Origin: JBCDHN01 sp965224535
Lineage (GTDB): Bacteria; Verrucomicrobiota; Verrucomicrobiia; Verrucomicrobiales; DEV007
NCBI GenBank assembly: GCA_965224535.1
Contig: CBDCZR010000001.1
Span: 124,001-188,000, forward strand
Direction: 5' to 3'
DNA length: 64,000 nucleotides
Below are positions 56,445-64,000 of the stretch, in pieces (the first letter of the stretch is position 1; every line of letters begins with the position of its first letter). The translations under genes and the position numbers were made by a program. The notes under the pieces were generated by a model that saw only the letters and a list, made by a program, of their open reading frames with translations, had not been told where the DNA came from and ran no database searches.

Positions 56445-56915
56445 TCACATGCCAACCATCCGTCCTTGACTCGAACCTTTCGGCGTGCCCCGAACCAGGA
56501 GATATTGCGCACCTTGCGGATGGGAGTGGGCCATGGTGACGGCGATGTAGAACCGGCCCGTCCAAAGAGCCGTCCATTGTGCGAGCGCATGCTTGTCTCG
56601 CTCGGTGGATGAGAAGATGCAGTCGTGGTCTTCGTCGAAGATGCGGATATCCACGTCGAAGGCATCCTCGCTGCCGCTGGCGACCAGGACGATCGGCTGG
56701 CCTTTGCGCAGATCGACGGCGTGCAAGGAGGTTTGGCCCCGATTCAGGTAGCCGGTTTCCATGTCGTCAACCCGGATGCCGATTTCGGCCAGGGTTAAGC
56801 CGATGGCGAGGAATTCCACCGCCGTTTCCTGTTTTTCGCGTTGGGACTGAGCCTGCGCGGCCGGTGAGACTACAGCGATGGCTGCGACAAGGGCGATGAT
56901 TTGGATCGTTTTCAT
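56445..56915 (-). CDS. Small secreted protein A of the ECF locus
   Basis: 156 residues from the ATG at 56915 with signal peptide MKTIQIIALVAAIAVVSPAAQAQ. The mature part has LNRGQTSLHAVDLRKGQPIV, VDIRIFDEDHDCIF and GRFYIAVTMAHSHPQGAQY. The RGQ/SxxH and G-(R/N)-(F/Y)-xIxVTMxH pattern is shared with proteins B and C, so the three are paralogs, perhaps of a PPC-like beta-sandwich; the fold is inferred. Expected envelope or extracellular. Confidence 0.75.
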   Translation of the reverse strand: MKTIQIIALVAAIAVVSPAAQAQSQREKQETAVEFLAIGLTLAEIGIRVDDMETGYLNRGQTSLHAVDLRKGQPIVLVASGSEDAFDVDIRIFDEDHDCIFSSTERDKHALAQWTALWTGRFYIAVTMAHSHPQGAQYLLVRGTPKGSSQGRMVGM

Positions 56916-56982
56916 GATGATTTGGATGTTGAGATTGAGATTTTCGGTTTTGGGAAGCGGGTTTGGTTGCTTTCCACTCTTG

Positions 56983-57009
56983 CTCTTCCCATCCGCGCCC
57001 AATGGTTAC
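56983..57009 (-). promoter_or_regulatory. Conserved bipartite motif before secreted protein A
   Basis: GTAACCATT-N11-GGAAGAG on the minus strand, about 70 bp before the ATG at 56915. The GTAAC part resembles ECF -35 elements (GGAAC/GTAAC). Confidence 0.7.
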
Positions 57010-57177
57010 GGCCCTGGCGGCGTTTTTTGTTGTTTTTGAGTGGGTGCGATCCATCGCCTCTTTCCGGCAGGCAATTCATTGCCGGACCAAAGCCAAACCA
57101 GCGTCGCTCTGCTTGCCCCAGAAATTGAAAGCCGCTCCCCAAAGCGGCGATGAATCGCACGCACTCTAAACACGCGA

Positions 57178-57211
57178 GCCGGCCGGGAGGCATCTGCCTC
57201 GACCGGCCGGC
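57178..57211 (-). terminator. GC-rich hairpin downstream of secreted protein B
   Basis: GCCGGCCGG...GAGGC/GCCTC...CCGGCCGGC; a nearly identical hairpin lies at 57841-57872. Both follow a secreted-protein gene, so they are likely terminators duplicated with the unit. Confidence 0.65.
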
Positions 57212-57239
57212 CGATTTTTCCCATGTTGGGATCGCTGTT

Positions 57240-57608
57240 TTACAAGCGCACTCGGACCAGGCGGTAGCCGCCCCGCAGCGGATAATGCGTTTCATGCATC
57301 TTGACTTCGACCTTGTAGTTTCCACTGCACTCCGCCAGGAAGATGACTACCGGTGTCGCATCGATACTTTGATCCTTGGCGACGATTCTACCACGCGGGT
57401 CGCGAACGATGATGTCAATGTCTTCAGGAATCCGGTCGGTTGGAGTTGCCCCGAAGTTGACCACCTGTCCGCGTGCCAGGTAGGTGGTGTAGGTGCAGGA
57501 CTGACCCTCGACGAGTTCGTCAAGATCGATCGTTTCCACCCGCTGGGCGTTGGCACTGGTAAGCGTGGCAAGCAGGGCGATGAGAGCAAGATTCAGTTTG
57601 GTATTCAT
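57240..57608 (-). CDS. Small secreted protein B of the ECF locus
   Basis: 122 residues from the ATG at 57608 with signal peptide MNTKLNLALIALLATLTSANA. Mature part: DLDELVEGQSCTYTTYLARG, IDIIVRDPRGRIVAKDQS and GNYKVEVKMHETHYPLRG. It shares EGQSxT...LxRGQ and GxxKVxVxMHxT with C and the general pattern with A. No catalytic motif. Its own copies of the motif and hairpin surround it. Confidence 0.75.
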   Translation of the reverse strand: MNTKLNLALIALLATLTSANAQRVETIDLDELVEGQSCTYTTYLARGQVVNFGATPTDRIPEDIDIIVRDPRGRIVAKDQSIDATPVVIFLAECSGNYKVEVKMHETHYPLRGGYRLVRVRL

Positions 57609-57655
57609 TGGATTTGGATGGTTTGGAGTTTTGGTTTGGATGGTTTCCACCTTTG

Positions 57656-57682
57656 CTCTTCCTATCCGCGTCCAATGGTTAC
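57656..57682 (-). promoter_or_regulatory. Conserved bipartite motif before secreted protein B
   Basis: GTAACCATT-N11-GGAAGAG, about 50 bp before the ATG at 57608, with the same spacing as the other three copies. Confidence 0.7.
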
Positions 57683-57840
57683 AGACTTGGCGACTTTTTT
57701 TTGGAATGCGCGAATCATCGCCGCCTTGGGGAGCGGATTTCAATCCGCGGGCCAGCAAAAGGACGCCGGACTCGCATGGGGCCGGCAATGAATTGCCTCG
57801 AGAAAGCGGCGATGAATCGCAGCACTCTAAAAATAGCGAA

Positions 57841-57872
57841 CCGGCCGGGAGGCATGTGCCTCGACCGGCCGG
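57841..57872 (-). terminator. GC-rich hairpin downstream of secreted protein C
   Basis: CCGGCCGG...GAGGC/GCCTC...CCGGCCGG, followed on the minus strand by TATTTTTAGAG. Near copy of 57178-57211. Confidence 0.65.
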
Positions 57873-57902
57873 CCGATGTTCCTAAGTTGGTGTCCCGATT
57901 TC

Positions 57903-58292
57903 CTATTCCCAGCGCTCGCTTACGAGCGAATATGCTGACGGAACCCCACTTCGAGTATCATGCATTGTGACCCGAATCTTGAATTCCCCTGTGTAATCAG
58001 CCCGGAAGGTTGCTAGAGGCGAGCGATCATCCATGGTGTATTTGACCCTCAGGGGCCCTGATGGCGCGTACACTCGGACAATCACCTTCTGCGCATTCCT
58101 GTCAGCAATCGCCCGGTAGTTCATACTCTGGCCACGGTTCAGTTGTACGGTGTGTGTGCGGGACTGCCCTTCGTCGAGCATTCCCTTTGCGATTACTTTG
58201 ACCCGAAGAACAGCTTGTGCGTTCGCGGTGGAAGCGAACGAGAAAAAGGCGGCTGTGAGGGCGATGAGAGCAATATTCAGTTTGGTAGTCAT
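57903..58292 (-). CDS. Small secreted protein C of the ECF locus
   Basis: 129 residues from the ATG at 58292; signal peptide MTTKLNIALIALTAAFFSFA followed by STANAQ. Mature part: GMLDEGQSRTHTVQLNRGQS, VIVRVYAPSGPLRVKYTM and GEFKIRVTMHDTRSGVPS. The signal peptide is nearly that of B (TKLNxALIAL). Function unknown; closest logic is a secreted binding or shielding protein under sigma control. Confidence 0.75.
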   Translation of the reverse strand: MTTKLNIALIALTAAFFSFASTANAQAVLRVKVIAKGMLDEGQSRTHTVQLNRGQSMNYRAIADRNAQKVIVRVYAPSGPLRVKYTMDDRSPLATFRADYTGEFKIRVTMHDTRSGVPSAYSLVSERWE

Positions 58293-58347
58293 TGGATTCG
58301 GATAGTTTGAGTTTTGAATTTGGAAACTTCATCGTTTCCGCCCTCTG

Positions 58348-58374
58348 CTCTTCCCATCCGCCGCCAATGGTTAC
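58348..58374 (-). promoter_or_regulatory. Conserved bipartite motif before secreted protein C
   Basis: GTAACCATT-N11-GGAAGAG. The TAA inside GTAACC is also the stop codon of the kinase gene (58373-58371), so the element is embedded at the end of that gene. Confidence 0.7.
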
Positions 58375-61300
58375 AGACCGGCGCGATTCTTTTTTTGAAA
58401 AGCGCCCTGGCGCGTGAGTTCTTCCAATTCCGGCAGCCACTTGCGGTGTTCCGAGGTCGGATTCTCCACCGCGCGGATGGCCGCGATGATTTCTCCGGCC
58501 ATCCGTTTTTGCTCGGCATCGTCGATGTCCATCAGCGGCAAAGCGCGAGCCGCGAACCGCACCAGCTGATTGTTGGCGCGGTTTTTCTCATGCTCCCAGA
58601 GCCATTGAAACAATTCCACCGCCACGGCATCGGCTTCCTGGCGCTTTCCGGCCTCGTCGTATTCCCGCCAAGCGCCTTCCACGCCAAAGCGAATCGCCGG
58701 CATCCTCGCCTGCCAGCCTTCCAATTGGCGCCAGCCGGCCAAAAATTCCTCCATCATCTTCCAGCCCGCCTCTTCCTGACCGAGAGCCAGCTGGGCATGG
58801 GCGATTCCATTCTTCGTCGCCACGGTTTCCCAATAGTTTTCGCCATGCAGCTGCTCATGAACAGCAAGCGTCCGTTGCCGCAGTTTCAGGGCTTCTTCGT
58901 AGCGCTCCTGGCGCATGTAAACCTGGCCGCAGGCCGCCAGAATGCCGGTAATCTGGGAGTCGAAGCGGCTGCCGTAGGCCTCGTCGTGGAGCCGGAAGGC
59001 GGTCTCGTGACAACGGTCCGCTTCAGCCCGAAGCTCCGCTTTGCGGGCTTCGCCCTCCTCCCGCACCGCCTTGATCGCCAGCACATTGCCGAGTTGAAAC
59101 CGGATCTGCGTGGATCCGTGTGCCGGCCGATTGGCCAACAAGTCCAGATTACGGCGCAAGACCGCCTCCGCTTCGTCCAGCTGCCCCATCCCGCGGTAGG
59201 TTTGGCCCAGCACCAGCAGAGCTCTGGAAAGGCCGCGGGGATAACGTGATTCAGCATGGGCCAACAGTGCTTGCTGGACCGCGAGGGCTGATTCCCAGTC
59301 TTTCCGACCGTGGTGAACGGTTCCCAACTCGTCCAGCACAAAGAAACGCATTCTGGGTGGAGCAAAATCGGCTTGATCCAGCTCGGCGAGGTAGCTTTCC
59401 CAAATCCGGATGGCAGCCTCGCGCCCCTCATCTCGATTGACCCGCATCAGCACGCCGCAATATTTGATGGTGATGTCTTTCCGGTGGACATTGGTAACCT
59501 CTAGCTTGTCCCGGGCGATTTGGTAGGCCTCTTCGACCAGGGCATCGTGCCGGGCCCGGTCCCCGCGAGACCAGTAAGCTTCGGCAAGCGACTTCATGGT
59601 TTGGATGATTTGCGGGTGATCGTCCTTCCAATCCGCCCGCAGCGTTTCGAGCTGTTGCTCGACCTCTTCCGGGCTGGCCTCGGCCACCCCCAGCCAGGAT
59701 TTCAGCGTTCGAATCAACTGTTCTGAACCGCGCGTCCCGTGGTTGTTGGGCCCCAGGTTTTCGCGGCGCCACGCGTGGGCTTGTTCCGCCAATTTCAAGG
59801 CCTGCTCCAGGTTTTTCGTGGTAAAGCCGCGTTCGGAAAGAATCCGGGCCCGGTAATCCACCATGGCCATCGCGGATTCGCTTTCTTCGCCGTGGAGCCG
59901 GGCTTCGATTTCCCATTGTTCCCGGATCAGCTCCAGGGCCCGGTCCTTGTCTTGCGGATCGGGCGAGAATCCCAGGCTCTGCGCCCACACCACTCGGTTT
60001 TTCCGAACCAGGGGATCGTCCTCCACCCGGCCGGCCGCTGCCAAGTCCACGTCCAGTTCCTCCGCCACGGCGACGCTGTCTTCGTGCATCCCAACCACCT
60101 GATAAGCCACCGCCAGGCTGTGACGACGTTGAAACGCCTCTGCGGACGCCGGACCATGGATGCGCTCAGCCAGCAGAACGATATCTTCACGGAGCTGGGC
60201 CGCTTGGACTTTTCGGCCGGAGCGGACATAGCTGTTCGCGATGGTTCGCAGCAGCTCGAATTGAGTGGATTCCGGTAAATCCTCCTCCTCTTTCAAACGC
60301 TGGTGAGCTTGATCCAGCAATTCCACGTAACGCAGAGCCGCCAACTTCCGCGCATCGCCGGAAACCGGGCGTTCGATCAGACTGGTGAGGAAGGACGCCG
60401 TGGCTTGAGCCTCGTTTCGAGCCGCCACCGCGATAGCCCGCTCGGCTTGGGCCTGCCGCCGGAAATGGTCGCTCACGGCCATCCCCACCACCAGCAACGC
60501 CACGATCAATCCCGCCGCGATGCTCTCGGTCTTGTGCCGCCGCACGAAGAGGCGCAGGTGTTTCCAGAAACTGGCGTGCTCGGCCTCCGTGGCGAAACCG
60601 TTTTGATAAGCCTCGATTTCCGCCTGCAGGGCTTCCACCGATTCGTAGCGATCCTCCGGCTCGGTCGCGAGCGCTTTCATCGCGACCGCGGCGAGGGATT
60701 TCGGCACGCGATGGTCGGGACAATGCCGCGGCGGGAGGGATTGGCCGGTTTTGGAGCGTGTCAGGGTGATGGGGTCCTCGATTTCGCCCGCGCGAATCTG
60801 TTTCAATGCCTGGTTCACGTGCCGCGCCCGGATCGTGCGTTGCAGGGTGAGGATTTCGTAGAGAATCGCGCCAAGAGCGTAGATGTCCGCCTCAAAACCG
60901 AGGCGTTCGATTTCTCCGGAGGCCTGCTCCGGCGGCATGTAGCCGACCGTGCCGAGGGTTTGGCCGCTTTGGGTGCGAACCACGTCGTCGTCATCGTCGT
61001 GGTGGGCTTTTTCTTGAATCGTGATATCCAGGTCCGGCAAATCGATCACCTTGGCCAAGCCCCAATCCATCACCAGCACCTCCCCGAATTCGCCCACCAT
61101 GACATTGGCCGGTTTGAGATCGCGGTGAATCACCCCGCGGGAATGGGCGAAGGCGACGGCGTCGCAGATTTTCTGGAAAATGGTGAGGAGCCGGATGAGT
61201 GGAAACCGCGCGATAAAGTCGGGTTTGTTGTTGCTCCGGCCATCCCGGATTTGGGTGGCGAGCCGGTTGAGGATTTGCGCCAGCGTCAGGCCCTCCACCA

Positions 61301-61742
61301 GTTTCATGGTGTAGAATTCGTTGCCTTCTCCGTCGATGCCGCGGTCGTGCATGGGAACGATGGAGGGATGCTCCAGCTGGCCGGTGATTTGGGCTTCCTC
61401 GACGAATCGTTGTCGCACGCTGGGATGGCGGTTGAATTCGTCGTGGATGACTTTCATGGCCACCCTTCGGCCCACGGGCACTTCCCGGGCGTCGAGCACT
61501 CTGCCCATGCCGCCGCGAGCCAGAAGATTGCCGATTTGGTATCGCGGCCGGCCGTCGCGGTCATCGGGTTCCGGTTTTGGGTTCGAACTGTCGCCCGGCA
61601 TGATTTGAGTGGTGTCCAGCGTGGCGCGGGACTGGAGCATCGCCACCTTGAGGGCGCATTTGCGGCAGGGCTGGTTCGGATCGTTGCCCGGAAGCTTTCC
61701 GCCGCATTCCGGACAGGTGTTTGGTTTGGCTTCCTCCTTCAT
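58371..61742 (-). CDS. Zinc-ribbon serine/threonine kinase with TPR-rich extracytoplasmic part
   Basis: 1,123 residues. N-terminal zinc ribbon (CPECGGKLPGNDPNQPCRKC). Kinase domain about 70-360: LLARGGMGRVLDARE, VAMKVIHDE, HRDLKPANVMVGEFGE and DWGLAK (DWG instead of DFG), with a possible substrate-rich loop (HDDDDDVVRTQSGQTLGTVG). A membrane segment (TESIAAGLIVALLVVGMAVS) lies near 405-425. The remainder (about 430-1100) is helical with TPR-like repeats (LGQTYRGMGQLDEAEAVLRR, RQERYEEALKLRQRTL). It starts 25 bp after the sigma gene, so the two are co-transcribed. ECF-kinase pairs of this kind are typical of PVC bacteria, where the kinase controls the sigma factor. Confidence 0.92.
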   Translation of the reverse strand: MKEEAKPNTCPECGGKLPGNDPNQPCRKCALKVAMLQSRATLDTTQIMPGDSSNPKPEPDDRDGRPRYQIGNLLARGGMGRVLDAREVPVGRRVAMKVIHDEFNRHPSVRQRFVEEAQITGQLEHPSIVPMHDRGIDGEGNEFYTMKLVEGLTLAQILNRLATQIRDGRSNNKPDFIARFPLIRLLTIFQKICDAVAFAHSRGVIHRDLKPANVMVGEFGEVLVMDWGLAKVIDLPDLDITIQEKAHHDDDDDVVRTQSGQTLGTVGYMPPEQASGEIERLGFEADIYALGAILYEILTLQRTIRARHVNQALKQIRAGEIEDPITLTRSKTGQSLPPRHCPDHRVPKSLAAVAMKALATEPEDRYESVEALQAEIEAYQNGFATEAEHASFWKHLRLFVRRHKTESIAAGLIVALLVVGMAVSDHFRRQAQAERAIAVAARNEAQATASFLTSLIERPVSGDARKLAALRYVELLDQAHQRLKEEEDLPESTQFELLRTIANSYVRSGRKVQAAQLREDIVLLAERIHGPASAEAFQRRHSLAVAYQVVGMHEDSVAVAEELDVDLAAAGRVEDDPLVRKNRVVWAQSLGFSPDPQDKDRALELIREQWEIEARLHGEESESAMAMVDYRARILSERGFTTKNLEQALKLAEQAHAWRRENLGPNNHGTRGSEQLIRTLKSWLGVAEASPEEVEQQLETLRADWKDDHPQIIQTMKSLAEAYWSRGDRARHDALVEEAYQIARDKLEVTNVHRKDITIKYCGVLMRVNRDEGREAAIRIWESYLAELDQADFAPPRMRFFVLDELGTVHHGRKDWESALAVQQALLAHAESRYPRGLSRALLVLGQTYRGMGQLDEAEAVLRRNLDLLANRPAHGSTQIRFQLGNVLAIKAVREEGEARKAELRAEADRCHETAFRLHDEAYGSRFDSQITGILAACGQVYMRQERYEEALKLRQRTLAVHEQLHGENYWETVATKNGIAHAQLALGQEEAGWKMMEEFLAGWRQLEGWQARMPAIRFGVEGAWREYDEAGKRQEADAVAVELFQWLWEHEKNRANNQLVRFAARALPLMDIDDAEQKRMAGEIIAAIRAVENPTSEHRKWLPELEELTRQGAFQKKNRAGL

Positions 61743-61766
61743 TTCCCTGGCTGGTTGATTGAATGG

Positions 61767-62534
61767 TTAACCCAGAACTTCCAACAGATGCTCCAATTCC
61801 TGACCGGCGTCATCCTCGGACTCTGTTTCCAGGGTTTGCGCGATCTCGGCTTCCAAACATTTGCGAAACCGGGCGCGCATCCGGTGGACGTCCTGCTTGA
61901 CCTTGTTTTCTTTGCAGCCGAGCTGCTGGGCAGCCTGAGCCTGGGTGATTTCGCCACTGTTCCAGGAGAGAAACTGCTTCAGCACCTCGTATTCCCGGGC
62001 CCGGCCCTGGTTTTCGAACCAATCTTGGAGCCGGTTCATCGCGCCGTCGATGATGGTTAGGGCCCAGGCCCGGTCGTAGGCTTCTTCGGGATTGAGTCCG
62101 TCCGCCTCGATGTCCTGAAAGCGGCCTTCGGCGATTTCCCGGTCGATGGAGATTTTGGGCTGGTGGCCGCCACGTTTCAGGGCGTGTTCCCTGTTCCAGG
62201 CTCTGGCGCGGTGCCGTTTGAGCGCCTGGAGCAGAAACGAACGCAGCTTGGCGCCCTGATCCGGATGCTCCAGTTCGTCTGGCCGCTCGACGCGCGGAAA
62301 TCCGTTGCGCGCCACGGAGGCGAAGAAATCCTGGACGCAGTCGGCGGCGTCGGCGGGTGGATCTCCCTGGAAGCGGAGAAACGAGTAAAGCGGGGACCAG
62401 TAGGCGTCGCAGAGCTGGCTCACGGCTTCGAATGCCTGGGAGGGTTGCCGGGTTTGAGCTTGCCGGACCAAGGTCCAGGAAGTGGAGGGGAATTCGGCGC
62501 CGGTTTGGGCGATGGGACGGATTTCGTCGGACAT
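61767..62534 (-). CDS. ECF-type RNA polymerase sigma factor
   Basis: 255 residues from the ATG at 62534; a GTG at 62579 overlaps the 59-codon ORF. Region 2 is around YWSPLYSFLRFQGDPPADAA and DCVQDFFASVARNGF; region 4 is QAAQQLGCKENKVKQDVHRM with a helix-turn-helix. A linker of about 90 residues separates them. The neighbour kinase and the motif upstream suggest it drives its own operon and the three secreted-protein genes. A dedicated membrane anti-sigma gene is not seen; the kinase or the 59-residue protein could take that role. Confidence 0.9.
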   Translation of the reverse strand: MSDEIRPIAQTGAEFPSTSWTLVRQAQTRQPSQAFEAVSQLCDAYWSPLYSFLRFQGDPPADAADCVQDFFASVARNGFPRVERPDELEHPDQGAKLRSFLLQALKRHRARAWNREHALKRGGHQPKISIDREIAEGRFQDIEADGLNPEEAYDRAWALTIIDGAMNRLQDWFENQGRAREYEVLKQFLSWNSGEITQAQAAQQLGCKENKVKQDVHRMRARFRKCLEAEIAQTLETESEDDAGQELEHLLEVLG

Positions 62535-62569
62535 GGTGCTTGGAGCTTGCGGTTGACTAACGTTATTCT

Positions 62570-62749
62570 TCACTTCCACCTCAGATTGTCACGCTCCAAT
62601 TCGGTGATGACCAAGTCGATCAGCTCAGCTTCGGAGAAGCCGGGGAAGCGCGTTCTGGCGTGTTCGATCAGCCGTGCCACGGTGGACGGAGACAGGATCA
62701 TGGAGTTGAGGCGGGAGCGGAGTTCAGAGAGGTCAGGATTCACATTCAT
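62570..62749 (-). CDS. 59-residue ORF upstream of the ECF sigma gene
   Basis: MNVNPDLSELRSRLNSMILS, then PSTVARLIEHARTRFPGFSE and AELIDLVITELERDNLRWK. Helical, charged and without a membrane segment. It lies directly between the conserved motif (62779-62806) and the sigma gene. Its TGA is 35 bp before the sigma ATG. The position suits a small regulator of the sigma factor; that role is inferred. Confidence 0.55.
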   Translation of the reverse strand: MNVNPDLSELRSRLNSMILSPSTVARLIEHARTRFPGFSEAELIDLVITELERDNLRWK

Positions 62750-62779
62750 GAGGATCGAGGATTTGAGGGTTCAGCTCTC

Positions 62780-62806
62780 CTCTTCCCCAAATGCAAAAAT
62801 GGTTAC
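62780..62806 (-). promoter_or_regulatory. Conserved bipartite motif before the 59-codon ORF and sigma gene
   Basis: GTAACCATT-N11-GGAAGAG, with an entirely different N11 (TTTGCATTTGG) from the other three copies. It is about 30 bp before the ATG at 62749. Confidence 0.75.
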
Positions 62807-62889
62807 GCCCTCCCTGGAAAAAAGTTGGATTCCTGCGAATCCCGCGGATGGCCGGAGTTGCTGCGCCACACAACCCGTTTCCCGATGCT

Positions 62890-62972
62890 CCGCCGCGTGC
62901 GATTAGCATCACGCGCTATCGTTATCGCTTCACCACACATGAGGAACGCGCCGAATCGGGCGATTGGTGGGT
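62890..62972. repeat. 83-bp dispersed repeat, copy B
   Basis: Matches 56196-56278 over the whole length in the same orientation. It lies between the sigma locus and the small TPR gene. Confidence 0.7.
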
Positions 62973-63013
62973 GGATTGACCCAAGGTGATGTCCCTCACG
63001 CTCCAATCCGAGG

Positions 63014-63292
63014 ATGAGAGTGCCGAATCCCTCGCCCCTGGAGGCGAGCGCCGCGTTGTTGCAGGTCTTGCCGGATTGGGATGGCTCGTTTTACTTTCGT
63101 GGTAAAGCTTTGGCCAAGGCGGGGCAGTTTGCCAAGGCAATCGAGGCGTATGAGAAGGCGTTGGAGTTGGAAGGTCCAAACCAGGAGGCGATCCGCAAGG
63201 CCCTGGAGGAAGCCCGCGCGAAGCAGAAGGACGCGCAAACCCCGCCCGCCCCCACCGCGCCACCAGCCCAACCCGAGCCGGTGAACCAGTGA
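63014..63292 (+). CDS. Small TPR protein
   Basis: 92 residues from the ATG at 63014. Contains a single TPR (YFRGKALAKAGQFAKAIEAY with a following helix) and a Pro/Ala tail (QTPPAPTAPPAQP). No signal peptide. It may be the remnant of a larger TPR protein. It is bounded by the 83-bp repeat and by the tandem repeats. Confidence 0.5.
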   Translation: MRVPNPSPLEASAALLQVLPDWDGSFYFRGKALAKAGQFAKAIEAYEKALELEGPNQEAIRKALEEARAKQKDAQTPPAPTAPPAQPEPVNQ

Positions 63293-63303
63293 ACTCGGGG
63301 GGC

Positions 63304-64000
63304 GTGGCAAACGAATGGGGGCAACGGAATGAATGCGTGCGATACCCGGGGCTGAAGGGCGACAGACAGGCGAATGGCCATTTTTTTGAGGAAGGTCCCT
63401 CTTTCGCCGTCAGCATTCGGTTGTCCCGCATTCGATTGTCACCCATCGACAAGCTTCGCCAACGCGCGGGCGCGGTGACCGATCGATTGCTTGGTGTCTT
63501 GGGGCAATTTGCCTGTCGCGTTCGTCGGACCTGCGCGGGGGACAAGAGTGTCCCCACTCCTTGAAGCTGGCGCAAAATGGGAGGCTCCAAAATCGCGGCC
63601 AGTTGATTGGAAGTGGCAAACGAATGGGGGCAACGGAATGAATCCGTGCGAAACCCGGGGCTGAGGGCGACAGACAGGCGAATGGCCATTTTTTTGAGGA
63701 AGGTCCCTCTTTCGCCGTCAGCATTCGATTGTCCCGCATTCGTCTGTCCCCCCATCGACAAGCTTCGCCAACGCGCGGGCGCGGTGGCCGATCGATTGCT
63801 TGGTGGCTTGGGGCATTTTGCGACGCTAGAGTGGAAGATTGGGGCGACTGCGCCTTGAGTTTCATTTCAAGGAGCCGCGACACTCCTGTCGCGTTCGTCG
63901 GACCTGCGCGGGGGACAAGAGTGTCCCCACTCCTTGAATCTGGCGCAAAATGGGAGGCTCCAATCGCGGCCAGTTGATTGGAAGTGGCAAACGAATGGGG
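63304..64000. repeat. Tandem direct repeat, units of about 309 and 371 bp plus a third start
   Basis: Unit 1 is 63304-63612, unit 2 is 63613-63983 and a third begins at 63984, cut by the window end. All start GTGGCAAACGAATGGGG. Unit 2 carries an insertion of about 65 bp (near 63820-63885). Shared parts include AGGAAGGTCCCTCTTTCGCC and a GGGGACA/TGTCCCC hairpin. No coding function is evident. Confidence 0.85.

Noticed and set aside
63304..64000. CRISPR array
   Set aside because: Repeats are hundreds of bases long and contiguous, with no short repeats alternating with unique spacers.
1..64000. rRNA, tRNA or prophage structural genes
   Set aside because: None recognised on either strand.

Overview
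The window most likely comes from a bacterium of the Verrucomicrobiota or a close PVC relative, probably a chromosome fragment. Supporting signs are protein architectures common in that group: very large RHS/YD proteins with poly-serine stretches and a LamG-type domain, a DUF1501 Tat-exported protein, a GHL10 glycoside hydrolase-like protein, an ECF sigma factor next to a zinc-ribbon TPR serine/threonine kinase, and a DUF4062-STAND protein. Assignment is by family recognition only; no database search was possible.

Region 1 (1-18,700, almost all minus strand) is a mobile and polymorphic-toxin-like region. A unit made of a REP-associated tyrosine transposase (RAYT) gene followed in the same frame by a 5'-truncated RHS gene occurs twice (about 1-5,030 and 5,350-10,605). 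The first RHS copy is broken by frameshifts. The second is open for 1,284 codons, but its transposase carries a 19-bp duplication. A third transposase stub follows. A separate 2,378-residue RHS protein (11,542-18,678) appears intact. The three RHS genes end in three unrelated C-terminal tips behind a shared core, as in polymorphic toxin systems.

Region 2 (18,700-31,500) holds a family 9 glycosyltransferase with an in-frame TGA, a DedA/ATP-grasp fusion, a CPBP protease, a RibBA-like protein without GTP cyclohydrolase zinc cysteines, an alpha/beta hydrolase, an adenylate cyclase/response-regulator pair, a sialidase-like protein, a GHL10 protein, and an intergenic stretch that may encode a small RNA.

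Region 3 (31,500-50,650) is mainly housekeeping: a TPR lipoprotein, a nucleotidyltransferase downstream of a decayed UPF0158 domain, ThiS, AcpP, a LysM protein, AccA, a DUF1501 protein, an EEP-family phosphatase, a ParC/GyrA-like topoisomerase subunit with one frameshift, IlvC, GlnS, an HTTM-like membrane protein, a D-amino-acid aminotransferase, AmtB and RluD. A 168-bp MITE-like element lies at 47,940-48,107.

Region 4 (50,650-64,000) is regulatory and accessory. It has a serine/threonine kinase, an IS91 remnant, an attC-like inverted repeat with a decayed membrane-protein gene behind it, a BatA-like fragment and a truncated DUF4062-STAND gene. Then comes the most interesting locus: a 59-codon ORF, an ECF sigma factor, a 1,123-residue kinase-TPR protein and three small secreted paralogs. 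The same bipartite motif, GTAACCATT-N11-GGAAGAG, stands before the 59-codon ORF/sigma unit and before each secreted-protein gene. This suggests an autoregulated ECF regulon controlling a tandem family of exported proteins. The window ends in tandem repeats of about 310-370 bp.
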